Positions 17,738 through 25,933 of a stretch of 64,000 bases of DNA are shown here, piece after piece. Positions within the stretch are counted from its first letter, which is position 1. The number at the start of each line of letters is the position of its first letter. The DNA is from Clostridiales bacterium oral taxon 876 str. F0540 (GTDB lineage: Bacteria; Bacillota; Clostridia; Clostridiales; Clostridiaceae). The stretch is taken from contig KE993499.1 in assembly GCA_000466585.1 (NCBI GenBank), forward strand, positions 70,352 to 134,351. Direction: 5' to 3'. The notes below the pieces were generated by a model. The model was not told the DNA's origin, searched no databases, and worked only from the letters and a program-made list of their open reading frames with translations. The position numbers and the translations under genes are program-made.

Positions 17738-18430
17738 TTATAAGCTATTTATAAAGCTTTCAAAATCACTTAATATACCTAGTTCATCAAACTTGTTCCT
17801 AAAATGCTTTTTTAATTCTTCCTGAAGTTTGCTGCAATCTTCCATCCTATTTTTTCTTTCAAGATAATCTCTGATAAGTTCTTGTTCTTCCTTAGAAATA
17901 TAATATTCGAAATTGCTGTTGCTTTTATGCAGATCTTCTAAAGTAACAGGTCTTGCTTTATCATTTTCTGCAATGACTATAGTTGATGCAGCCATGTCAC
18001 CAACTCGTTTATGTTCTTTATTGAAAAATATAAAAAATATCCCTACACCGAGCATATCAACAAACAGTCTGAATAAATTTCTGATTGCAGAGTGTTTTAA
18101 GGTAATTGGCTGGCCATTGTTTCTGATTGTTCGAAGCTTCATGACTTTCTTTCCTAAAGTCTGCCCATTATTATTAAGCTCCATAGCAATAAAATACCCA
18201 TAAATTATTAACGCACTTATTACAAGCGAGATACCTATAATCCAACCGTAATAACCTCCCCAAAACCTTGGCGAAAAATATCTTATTAGAAGAAGAGCAC
18301 ATAAAAGCACAATTAGTATTACACTTTGAATAAGTGTATCAATAACTGCAGCAGCAGTACGTGAGCCCACATCTGCCAATGTATATTCAACTTCTATATT
18401 TTCGGGAGTTGTGATTCTAATTTTTCTCAT
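17738..18430 (-). CDS. RDD family membrane protein
   Basis: 230 residues. The start has the family's conserved layout: a short beta segment, then VGSRTAAAVIDTLIQ (the R..D pair that names RDD) leading into three to four membrane segments, with GQTLGKKVMKLRT and RNLFRLFVDML in the loops. The last 70 residues are a charged cytosolic tail. Function is not known for most members. It is divergent from a SpoIIM-like gene by 77 bases, and both sit beside the DUF58/MoxR genes, a common grouping in Firmicutes, so they probably belong to one membrane module. Confidence 0.85.
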   Translation of the reverse strand: MRKIRITTPENIEVEYTLADVGSRTAAAVIDTLIQSVILIVLLCALLLIRYFSPRFWGGYYGWIIGISLVISALIIYGYFIAMELNNNGQTLGKKVMKLRTIRNNGQPITLKHSAIRNLFRLFVDMLGVGIFFIFFNKEHKRVGDMAASTIVIAENDKARPVTLEDLHKSNSNFEYYISKEEQELIRDYLERKNRMEDCSKLQEELKKHFRNKFDELGILSDFESFINSL

Positions 18431-18507
18431 AGATTTTCTCCTTTACTTCTTTCCATTTTATGTACAATTCATTTTTAATCTGGTAAAATATACAAGAGGT
18501 GAATATA

Positions 18508-19464
18508 TTGAAAGAAGAACAATTCATTAAAGCTAATTCAAATACATGGAGAGAGCTTGAAGAGCTCTCAGCTGTTATAAATAAAAAGGGTATCAAAACC
18601 ATGCCTTCAAATGATGTAAAAAAATTTTTAAGCACCTTCAGGCAATCAAGCCATCATTTGGCCTATGCCAGAACTCACTATCCTGAAAGCAGTGTAGTAA
18701 CTTACTTAAACTCTTTAGTTAGTAAGTGCCACAGTAATGTTTATGCTGTCAGAAAGTTTTCTCCCGGTACTGTTTTAAAATATATTGGCTATGAGTTTCC
18801 AAGGCTTCTTAAGGTATATAAATGGTATATATTAAGCTCCTTTGGATTTTTTGCATTCGGCGTAGCTCTAAGCCTCATATTGACTGCGTTAAATTCAAAC
18901 AATGCTTCTATCTTTTTGCCTCAAGATATGATAGAAGGTGTTAAAAGCGGAAAGGCTGGCAGCGGTGGTCAATGGAACTACCCATTAGTGTCTAGCCAAA
19001 TCATGGTAAACAATATAACAGTTTCACTGAAAGCTTTTGCCTTTGGCATAACTCTTGGATTAGGTACAATGTACGTTCTTTTTATGAACGGTGCACTCCT
19101 TGGTTCATTAACTGCTCTCATGTATATGTACGGAAATCCTAAGAGCTTTTGGTCTTTGATTCTCCCTCATGGTGTATTTGAGCTTACCGCAATATTCATA
19201 TCCGGAGCTTGTGGCCTTATAATCGCCAAACATCTATTACTTCCGGGTGAATACACTAGAAAGTATTCTTTGATAGATGGCTCTAAAAAAGCTGTATCCC
19301 TTATTATGGGGGTAGTCTTCATGCTTATAATTGCAGGAATTATCGAAGGTTTCTTTACTCCGCTTAACATATCTGCTGATAGTAAACTTGCCTTTGCAGT
19401 AATCACAGCCGTTATACTTGCAGTTTATTTTTCAATACCATATGTTATTAAAAGGAAGATTTAA
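18508..19464 (+). CDS. SpoIIM-family (DUF95) membrane protein
   Basis: About 318 residues: a soluble helical N-terminus (1-95) and a membrane domain of five to six segments with the family motif SLILPHGVFELTAIFISGACGL. SpoIIM itself works with SpoIID and SpoIIP during engulfment, but longer homologues like this one, found beside RDD, DUF58 and MoxR genes, are general membrane proteins of unknown role. The frame opens at GTG 18499. TTG 18508 has AGAGGT at proper spacing and is preferred. A hairpin terminator follows. Confidence 0.8.
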   Translation: MKEEQFIKANSNTWRELEELSAVINKKGIKTMPSNDVKKFLSTFRQSSHHLAYARTHYPESSVVTYLNSLVSKCHSNVYAVRKFSPGTVLKYIGYEFPRLLKVYKWYILSSFGFFAFGVALSLILTALNSNNASIFLPQDMIEGVKSGKAGSGGQWNYPLVSSQIMVNNITVSLKAFAFGITLGLGTMYVLFMNGALLGSLTALMYMYGNPKSFWSLILPHGVFELTAIFISGACGLIIAKHLLLPGEYTRKYSLIDGSKKAVSLIMGVVFMLIIAGIIEGFFTPLNISADSKLAFAVITAVILAVYFSIPYVIKRKI

Positions 19465-19481
19465 ATACAAAATAGTAAGAG

Positions 19482-19526
19482 AACACAGAAGGAACGGATA
19501 TTTTATGGTCTGTTTGCTTCTGTGTT
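19482..19526 (+). terminator. Terminator after the SpoIIM-like gene
   Basis: 10-bp stem AACACAGAAG (19482-19491) / CTTCTGTGTT (19517-19526), then TTATTGCTTTTT. Confidence 0.65.
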
Positions 19527-19596
19527 TATTGCTTTTTAATTAAATCATTTTTCCTGTGTTTTGGTATCGCTTATCTTCCGTATTAAATTCTACGTC

Positions 19597-20919
19597 TTAT
19601 AAGAGATTCTTATTCTTTATCTCCACATATTGATTGATGGCTGCTAGTTCAACTTTTTCTGCCGGACATTCGATGCAGAAAACACCTCTTCTGTTTAAAA
19701 GGTTAATTATTTTTCTCCTATCGTTTAGAAGTTCTAGCGCCACTCCCTTATCAAACATTTCCTCCTGATTCTTAATATCCGTTGAGCTTATTTGTTCCAG
19801 ACTCTCATTTTTTATCAATATTATAACTACCAAATGATTTTTTGTTATTATAGGAAGTACCTTTAAAATATTCTCAGCTTCCTCAACAGTTTCAAAATCA
19901 GTAAACATAAATACTATGCTTCTATGACGTTCCTTTCTTTTGAAATGGTAAAAGGCATCATCATAGTTTGAAGTTTGATTTGTAAAATCAACATGATATA
20001 AAGATTCCAGTATTTTATTTCTGTGAGCTGCTCCCTTTCCTGGAGCTATCATATTGTCAACCTCTGTATTAAAAAGCAGCAGACCTGATTGATCGCCGTT
20101 TTGATTTACTATATCTGAAAGCACCAAAGCTGTATTGACTGCTAAATCAAGCTTCCTATAGCCCCTTACTGTATAACTCATAGGCCTACCGGTATCTATA
20201 AACATATAAACATGCTGATTTTTTTCCGGCTCATATTGATTAATTATTGGCTTATTGTTTCTTGCCGTAGCAGGCCAATTAATTTTCCTGTACTCATCTC
20301 CGGATACATATTCTCTTAGGGATTCAAAGGAAGTACCTCTGCCAAGTATTTTTAGATTTCTCTGTCCCTGTTTTAGCTGACGATTATTAATAACGCTTAA
20401 TCTGTACTTTCTTAAGTTTTTTAAGTTGGGATAAACCTTGTATTCTCTGTCTAGGTTTATCTTAAATATTTTAGTACATAGCTTTAAATTTCCCTCGCAT
20501 TTGATATGCACTTTTTTAAAAGTAAAGGCTCCTCTTTTAGTTGGTAATACAAAGTAGCCGAATTTTACTTTCTCGTGTGGTTTAACAAAGCCTTTCATTA
20601 TTTTGTTCTGAGCTTCAAAGTGAAATTCGGGTATTTCATCAACAAGCTCCAGCTTAAGTACTCTGCTTGTTTTGTTGAAAACTTCAAACTCGATAGCCTC
20701 TTTTTCATATATAGATAAACTTTCATCCCCAGCACGTTCGATGAATAGATCAGCCTCATGGGGAGAAATAAAATAGTCTATTAACAAAAGAGCAGCGCAT
20801 AATAAATTATATAATATAAATATTGTTAGTGAGTTATTTAGAACTATGCCTAAAGTTAAAACTACAATTCCAAAGGATAATAGATATATAAATCTTCTGG
20901 TAATACTCAATACTATCAC
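19597..20919 (-). CDS. DUF58 domain protein (VWA-like), MoxR partner
   Basis: 440 residues. Two N-terminal membrane segments, a beta-rich middle part, then the DUF58 signature (GRGTSFESLREYVSGDEYRKINW) followed by a von Willebrand A-like fold with DTGRPM as the metal-site start. It lies 8 bases after the MoxR ATPase gene. Such pairs work as chaperone-like units that help assemble or load metal into complexes. The target here is unknown. It is the last gene of the minus-strand module. Confidence 0.85.
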   Translation of the reverse strand: MIVLSITRRFIYLLSFGIVVLTLGIVLNNSLTIFILYNLLCAALLLIDYFISPHEADLFIERAGDESLSIYEKEAIEFEVFNKTSRVLKLELVDEIPEFHFEAQNKIMKGFVKPHEKVKFGYFVLPTKRGAFTFKKVHIKCEGNLKLCTKIFKINLDREYKVYPNLKNLRKYRLSVINNRQLKQGQRNLKILGRGTSFESLREYVSGDEYRKINWPATARNNKPIINQYEPEKNQHVYMFIDTGRPMSYTVRGYRKLDLAVNTALVLSDIVNQNGDQSGLLLFNTEVDNMIAPGKGAAHRNKILESLYHVDFTNQTSNYDDAFYHFKRKERHRSIVFMFTDFETVEEAENILKVLPIITKNHLVVIILIKNESLEQISSTDIKNQEEMFDKGVALELLNDRRKIINLLNRRGVFCIECPAEKVELAAINQYVEIKNKNLL

Positions 20920-20927
20920 CCATCTCT

Positions 20928-21893
20928 CTATCTTGGTACTTTAACTTTTGATAGTATATCGCCAAGTACCTGTTCAGGTTTAACCCCTTCAAGTTCAAGC
21001 TCCGGTTTTAAAATTATTCTGTGTCTTAAGGTTGGCACAGCCATTTTCTTTATATCCTCAGGTATTACGTAATCACGTCCATTATAGGCAGCGCATGCCT
21101 TAGAGCATTGCAGTAACGCAATAGATCCTCTAGGCGAGCTTCCAATATCAATTGTAGGGTTGTTTCTGGTTTCAGAAATTATTTTTACAATGTATTCTAA
21201 AAGTTCATCATCTACTCTTACTTTCTCCACCTGTTCTCTGCATTTTAATATATCCTCTGCTTTACATACTGCTTCTAAATTAACCTTGCCTAGATCAATA
21301 CTTGAAAAGCCCTCATTGTGTCTCTTTAAGACTTCCTTCTCTGCATTATTTGAAGGATAATCTATTATAATCTTCATCAAAAATCTATCTACTAGTGCTT
21401 CCGGCAGCGGATAGGTTCCTTCATATTCAAGCGGATTTTGTGTTGCAAATACCATATAAGGAGAAGGAAGCTCGTGCATTTCTCCGTCTATGGATACAGT
21501 CTGTTCCGCCATAGCTTCTAAAAGTCCTGCCTGTGTCTTTGGCGGCGTACGATTTATTTCATCTGCTAAAAGAAGGTTAGTAAATATAGGTCCTTTTTTA
21601 AGTTCAAACTCTCTTGTCTGCATATTAAAAATCTTTGTTCCTGTTACATCAGCAGGCATTAAATCAGGAGTAAACTGTATTCTCTTAAAGTCTAAGGATA
21701 AGGTTTTTGCAAGTGCTCTAACCATAAGAGTTTTTGCAAGTCCCGGTACACCTTCTAAAAGCACATGTCCTCCGCTTAACAGGCTTATTATAGACTGCTC
21801 AATAAGCTCCTCTTGTTCTACGATAACCTTCTTTAGCTCTCTATCTATTTTTTCAGCTAATTCTTTAACTATATTTTTTTCAACGTTTTCCAA
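20928..21893 (-). CDS. MoxR family AAA+ ATPase
   Basis: 321 residues. Walker A GVPGLAKT (about 48-55), Walker B LLLADEINRTPPKTQAGLLEAMAE, sensor region FATQNPLEYEGTYPLPEALVDRF and the C-terminal lid are all in place, so an active hexameric ATPase is expected. MoxR proteins act with VWA/DUF58 partners, here encoded directly downstream. Start TTG 21893 has AAGGAG nine bases upstream and overlaps the end of the DUF4350 gene by 25 bases, so translation is probably coupled. Confidence 0.92.
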   Translation of the reverse strand: MENVEKNIVKELAEKIDRELKKVIVEQEELIEQSIISLLSGGHVLLEGVPGLAKTLMVRALAKTLSLDFKRIQFTPDLMPADVTGTKIFNMQTREFELKKGPIFTNLLLADEINRTPPKTQAGLLEAMAEQTVSIDGEMHELPSPYMVFATQNPLEYEGTYPLPEALVDRFLMKIIIDYPSNNAEKEVLKRHNEGFSSIDLGKVNLEAVCKAEDILKCREQVEKVRVDDELLEYIVKIISETRNNPTIDIGSSPRGSIALLQCSKACAAYNGRDYVIPEDIKKMAVPTLRHRIILKPELELEGVKPEQVLGDILSKVKVPR

Positions 21894-22864
21894 TATGAAT
21901 CTCTCCTTTTCTTTAATATCCTGTTTAACTGCTCAATAGTAGTTATTACTTGTATATACTCCTTTGGCTTTTTTTCCGTCTTTGAATTATTCATAAATTC
22001 ATTAACTTGTTTTGCCTTATTTAAGGAAGGAAGTTCTTCTCTTTCCCAATAGTCAATCAAATTTTCCTCTGAGCACTTTGTTTGTCTCAAAAGATTTTTA
22101 TAATAACTTTCAGCTATTAAATCATAGCTTTTTGCCTGCCTATATAAAGCAGATGCAGAAAGAAGATATTCATTTTCATTTCTTTCAACTTCTTCATATA
22201 GAGCAATAGGTTTTCCAAAACGCTTTCCTTTATAATAAAAGAAGGCCGAAAGACTTAGCACAAACTGAAATATTATAAATCTTCCCCATATAGGTATATA
22301 GTCCCATAAGGATGCTCTTACATTACTCTGAAACAAATTAGTTTCATTAAAATATATTTTTCTATTATTAAAGCTTGAAAGCTCGCTAAACAGAGCGTAA
22401 GCATTACTAGTATTTTCTGTTAATTCCTTATTTGTTATATAAGTTGCATCCGAGGTTATAACAGAGCCCTTTCCATATTTATAGACCGTTACATTACCTC
22501 TTATATCCGGGCTTACTCCATAATCAACCACATGAATATTTCCTGCAGATAAACGTACTAATACACCGCCTTTATTTACCCAGGATTTAATATAGGAACT
22601 GTTTACATCAAATTTCCCTCCCGGAACAACAATTTGAATTGAATTGTAATCCTGCTCTTCTACAGGCTTTAATGTCCTTTCAACAGGCATATTCAGCTTC
22701 TTCATAGCTTCGTAAAAAACACTTGAACCTAAAGAAGACTTGTTTATTACTGAATAAGCCGGAAGTTGATTTTCCATCCTGCTTGATACAAAGAAGGCTG
22801 CAAATAGAAATATGGGAATTAATATGATAAAGATAATAAGCTCTCTATACTTTTTAATCTTCAC
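21869..22864 (-). CDS. DUF4350 membrane protein
   Basis: 331 residues. An N-terminal membrane anchor, an extracytoplasmic domain (about 30-195) containing the typical IQIVVPGGKFDVNSSYIKSWVNKGG segment, a second membrane helix (about 200-215) and a charged cytosolic tail. The family accompanies MoxR, DUF58 and DUF4129 genes, as here. The fold of the outer part resembles glutamine-amidotransferase-like domains in family descriptions. Activity is unknown. It overlaps both neighbours, which supports one operon. Confidence 0.8.
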   Translation of the reverse strand: MKIKKYRELIIFIILIPIFLFAAFFVSSRMENQLPAYSVINKSSLGSSVFYEAMKKLNMPVERTLKPVEEQDYNSIQIVVPGGKFDVNSSYIKSWVNKGGVLVRLSAGNIHVVDYGVSPDIRGNVTVYKYGKGSVITSDATYITNKELTENTSNAYALFSELSSFNNRKIYFNETNLFQSNVRASLWDYIPIWGRFIIFQFVLSLSAFFYYKGKRFGKPIALYEEVERNENEYLLSASALYRQAKSYDLIAESYYKNLLRQTKCSEENLIDYWEREELPSLNKAKQVNEFMNNSKTEKKPKEYIQVITTIEQLNRILKKRRDSYWKTLKKI

Positions 22865-23519
22865 GCTTTATCACCTCATTCCACAGTATATTAAAACTAT
22901 CACTCCACCTTTTATAAACTTCCTCATTAGTATCCTTGTGTCCATACCAGGAAGAGTTAAATATATCTATTAAATTTTTAAATATTGTAAGCTTTGAAAA
23001 ACTATTTTTCTTCAAAAATCCATAAATTTCTTCATTAGTTTTTGTTTCATCAAGATATACTAAATTTTTCTCATGCATTAATAAAAGAAGGGCTATAAAA
23101 TCAAAGCGAACAGCCTGTCTCAAATCTCCTGACTTTATAAAATCAGAAGCTTTGTTTCTTAAGCTTTGAGGTGTCGTTTTGTCATCAATTTTTTCACCGA
23201 GTATTTCTGTAACCTTCCTCTTCTTTTCAAAGGTTTTATTTATCTTTATAACTATAACCACAATAATTGATAATATTACAATAATGCCAATTATCATAAA
23301 TACCGTAGACAAAGTATCTGATATTTGCCCAGCGTTACTAAGATTACTGAAGGTTTTTTTTAAAAGTTTTAAAAGCCATTCCTTTATTGTATCCTTTGCC
23401 TTTTGTACAAAATCTCTTAGAGCATTATCAAGATGCTTATAATCAGGTCTTTTTAGGATACTATGAACTGTGTTGTCAAATTCATTTTTAGATGGAATTA
23501 TTAAATTCAACAGTTTCAC
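22854..23519 (-). CDS. DUF4129 domain membrane protein
   Basis: 221 residues with a single clear membrane helix (about 72-92). The cytosolic C-terminus fits DUF4129: YLDETKTNEEIYGFLKK followed by FSSWYGHKDTNEEVYKRW-like spacing, in which a W/Y-G-pattern and basic end are usual. The N-terminus is predicted outside the cell. It is placed between the DUF4350 gene and a multi-pass protein and overlaps both (11 and 32 bases). No enzyme function is known for the family. Confidence 0.7.
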   Translation of the reverse strand: MKLLNLIIPSKNEFDNTVHSILKRPDYKHLDNALRDFVQKAKDTIKEWLLKLLKKTFSNLSNAGQISDTLSTVFMIIGIIVILSIIVVIVIKINKTFEKKRKVTEILGEKIDDKTTPQSLRNKASDFIKSGDLRQAVRFDFIALLLLMHEKNLVYLDETKTNEEIYGFLKKNSFSKLTIFKNLIDIFNSSWYGHKDTNEEVYKRWSDSFNILWNEVIKRED

Positions 23520-24486
23520 TTAATTGTTTCCTTTCATCATTTTTTTCAATTTCTTTAAGTCTAAGTTCCAAGTCAAAGCCTTCTTTCTTAAATCTCTGAT
23601 TAAAATACAGCATAGTAAGCATGATTGCAGCTATTGGTGTTACAACCATCCAAAAGATTAAATTTAGCGGCCAATTGATATATGTATATACAGAGGTTAA
23701 AAAAGTGGTATAATCCTGACTTATATTTAGTATCTTTCCAAGCATGTATACCCCACTTGCAATCAGAGCAATCAGTGATTCTACAGACGCTCTTATTGCG
23801 TAAACTACAAGATTAAATAAAACAGAGGATCCAAATACCTTCCAGTAGTCTTTTCTGACTAATTTAAAGCTTCTTTTAATTGACGCAAAAGGACCCTTTT
23901 TCTCAACTATAAGGGCGTGAAGTGCAAAGGAAAACCATGCAGCATAAGCAGATACTATAAAAACTACTGCTAATCCAAATATTATAGAATAGATAACCAT
24001 GAAAATTATTCTTCCGTCTAATGCCCCCATCATCAGAAAAGCTCTGTCAAAGCTTCCGAAAAACTTTTTACCTACTAGATAAATTAATCCTCCTGCAGGT
24101 ATAAACATAACTGCTGCACTAAGAATAATAACAAAAACCTTAAATATACTTTTAAAAGAAATTTTTATAGCATCATGCGCAAAAACAGTTTCACCGCAAT
24201 ATTCCTGACTTGCTATTTTTATTGTACCTGAATATAAACTTACCATAAAAGAGGCACCTAAAACTGCAATTATAGATATTATAATTACAGCTCCCACTAT
24301 ATTCCTTGCAGAACTAAATATAAAACTGCCGATAGCCAGAACAATTGCACTGACAATGACTAAACCCAGTATTAATAAAAAAGCTATTATTCCATATCCT
24401 ACAGTAAAAAGCGCTATACTTTTTACATGTTTTCTTAAAATATCAATGGATTTATCCATTATTTCAGAAAGATTCATTATGCCCAT
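23488..24486 (-). CDS. Multi-pass membrane protein heading the MoxR module
   Basis: 332 residues with about six long hydrophobic segments and the layout of the YciC / glycerophosphodiesterase-membrane-domain families (MNLSEIMDKSIDILRKH at the start; KGPFASIKRSFKLVRKDYWKVFG in the middle). The cytosolic C-terminus is charged. RBS AGGAG before ATG 24486. It is the first gene of the tightly overlapping series with DUF4129, DUF4350, MoxR and DUF58. Role unknown. Confidence 0.75.
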   Translation of the reverse strand: MGIMNLSEIMDKSIDILRKHVKSIALFTVGYGIIAFLLILGLVIVSAIVLAIGSFIFSSARNIVGAVIIISIIAVLGASFMVSLYSGTIKIASQEYCGETVFAHDAIKISFKSIFKVFVIILSAAVMFIPAGGLIYLVGKKFFGSFDRAFLMMGALDGRIIFMVIYSIIFGLAVVFIVSAYAAWFSFALHALIVEKKGPFASIKRSFKLVRKDYWKVFGSSVLFNLVVYAIRASVESLIALIASGVYMLGKILNISQDYTTFLTSVYTYINWPLNLIFWMVVTPIAAIMLTMLYFNQRFKKEGFDLELRLKEIEKNDERKQLSETVEFNNSI

Positions 24487-24655
24487 ATAAAGTCTCCTAT
24501 CGCATTCATATTAATCTATATTTTACTATAATTAACAAAAAATAAAAAGGGTCTGCCGAAAAACAGATTAATCCTATCGCATGTTATTTGAATTCTATTT
24601 CTACAACTTCAAAAACACACTGGTTTTAATAGCTTTACGACAGCACCTTTTAACA

Positions 24656-25657
24656 TTATGCTTCTAGTTTTTCTAATCTTTTAGAAGCTTCCATCAGCTT
24701 CTGATGCTTTTGATTGTATTTCTTATAAACCTTCATCTTTTGCTTAAGCCTTATTCTGGCATCTCTTTCAGGATGAAACCTTATGTGTTCCTTGCAGTCT
24801 TCAGAACAAAAGCCTTCATAAATCTTCTCACATTCCTCACAGCATATATGCTGATCATGACAGTCATCATTTGTGCAATTTATATATCTGTCACTTGGCT
24901 TTCCGCAATGTTTACATTTTGAAATCACAACATCCTCTTCTGTCTGATTAATCTTCACGGAAATTCTTTCATCAAAAACATAACACTTCCCATCAAACAA
25001 TTTTCCTTGAGTTTCAGGGTCCTTTCCGTAGGTTACTATTCCCCCCTCAAGATGATACACATCTTTAAACCCGTGATTTAAGAAAACCCCTGTAAGCTTT
25101 TCACATCTAATACCGCCTGTGCAATAGGTTAATATTTTCTTATCCTTATGCTCTGATAAATTGCTTTCTATCCATTCAGGAAACTGCTTAAAGTTTTTAA
25201 CCTCTGCCTTTATAGCTCCTCTAAAATGTCCTATTTCATATTCATAGTCATTTCTTCCATCAACTATAATAACATCATCTCTTTGAAGCATTTCCATCCA
25301 TTCCTTAGGTTTTAAGTAAGTTCCAACAATCTCATTCGGATTTACATCATCCTCCGGAAGAAGTGTTATTATACTAGGCCTATATCTTACATACATCTTC
25401 TTAAAGGCATTTTCTTCTTCTTCATCAATTTTAAACACCATATCTGCAAACCTTTCGTCTGCCTTAACTACATTCATATAAGCTTCTGTCTGTTCAATTG
25501 TACCTGAAACGGTACCGTTCAAACCTTCCTCAGCAACTAAAATACGTCCCTTTAATCCAAGTGCTTTGCACAGCTCTAGATGCTCCTTTGCAAATTCCTC
25601 GGCATTTTCTATCTTTACAAATTTATAATATAGCAAAACTCTATATGGCTTATTCAT
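24656..25657 (-). CDS. trhO: tRNA uridine-34 hydroxylase TrhO (rhodanese family)
   Basis: 333 residues. The N-terminal acylphosphatase-like region is followed by a rhodanese domain with the active-site loop CTGGIRCEK (about 178-186) and a Cys-rich C-terminal part (CKHCGKPSDRYINC, CHDQHICCEEC). This order is that of TrhO (YceA, UPF0176), which makes 5-hydroxyuridine at the wobble base of tRNA using molecular oxygen. Finding it in an apparently anaerobic lineage is notable; several Firmicutes have it. The start at ATG 25657 is chosen because the TTG at 25669 touches the SD AAAGGA. Confidence 0.85.
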   Translation of the reverse strand: MNKPYRVLLYYKFVKIENAEEFAKEHLELCKALGLKGRILVAEEGLNGTVSGTIEQTEAYMNVVKADERFADMVFKIDEEEENAFKKMYVRYRPSIITLLPEDDVNPNEIVGTYLKPKEWMEMLQRDDVIIVDGRNDYEYEIGHFRGAIKAEVKNFKQFPEWIESNLSEHKDKKILTYCTGGIRCEKLTGVFLNHGFKDVYHLEGGIVTYGKDPETQGKLFDGKCYVFDERISVKINQTEEDVVISKCKHCGKPSDRYINCTNDDCHDQHICCEECEKIYEGFCSEDCKEHIRFHPERDARIRLKQKMKVYKKYNQKHQKLMEASKRLEKLEA

Positions 25658-25720
25658 TTTATATTTCAATCCTTTCTAAATCTGCAATATTTAGAATTTA
25701 TAAATTAAATTATTTATATA

Positions 25721-25746
25721 ACAATACAAAAGTTCTAATACATTAA
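25721..25746 (+). repeat. 26-base repeat, copy 1
   Basis: The motif ACAATACAAAAGTTCTAAT followed by one variable base and CATTAA occurs here and again at 43841-43866, differing only at that base. It runs straight into the large hairpin at 25742. Origin unknown; it could be a transposon-end remnant. Confidence 0.6.
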
Positions 25747-25795
25747 CAATGTCCCAAAAATCCATGAAGATTGGATATTTTGTGACATTGTTAAT
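25742..25795. repeat. Large near-perfect inverted repeat
   Basis: Arms of 22-23 bases: ATTAACAATGTC (25742-25753) pairs with GACATTGTTAAT (25784-25795), and inside it CAAAA / TTTTG and ATCC / GGAT continue the stem with one mismatch and one bulge. No T run follows on either strand. It lies between the starts of trhO and the end of the WG-repeat gene. Confidence 0.65.
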
Positions 25796-25885
25796 GAAAG
25801 AACCTTATTGCATTATATATATAATAAACTATAGAAACATTTTTGTAAATGATAAATATTATCATTTAGTACTTTTTATCACAAA

Positions 25886-25924
25886 ATAAGACCTCCTAAG
25901 CATTTTATAGCTAAGAGGTCTTAT
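25886..25924 (-). terminator. Terminator after the WG-repeat gene
   Basis: Stem ATAAGACCTC (25886-25895) / GAGGTCTTAT (25915-25924), followed on the minus strand by TTTTG. Confidence 0.7.
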
Positions 25925-25933
25925 ATCTTATAT

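Noticed and set aside
24630..24655. TTTACGAC-like half-site before the end of trhO
   Set aside because: No second half-site 21-24 bp away on either side and no promoter to serve.
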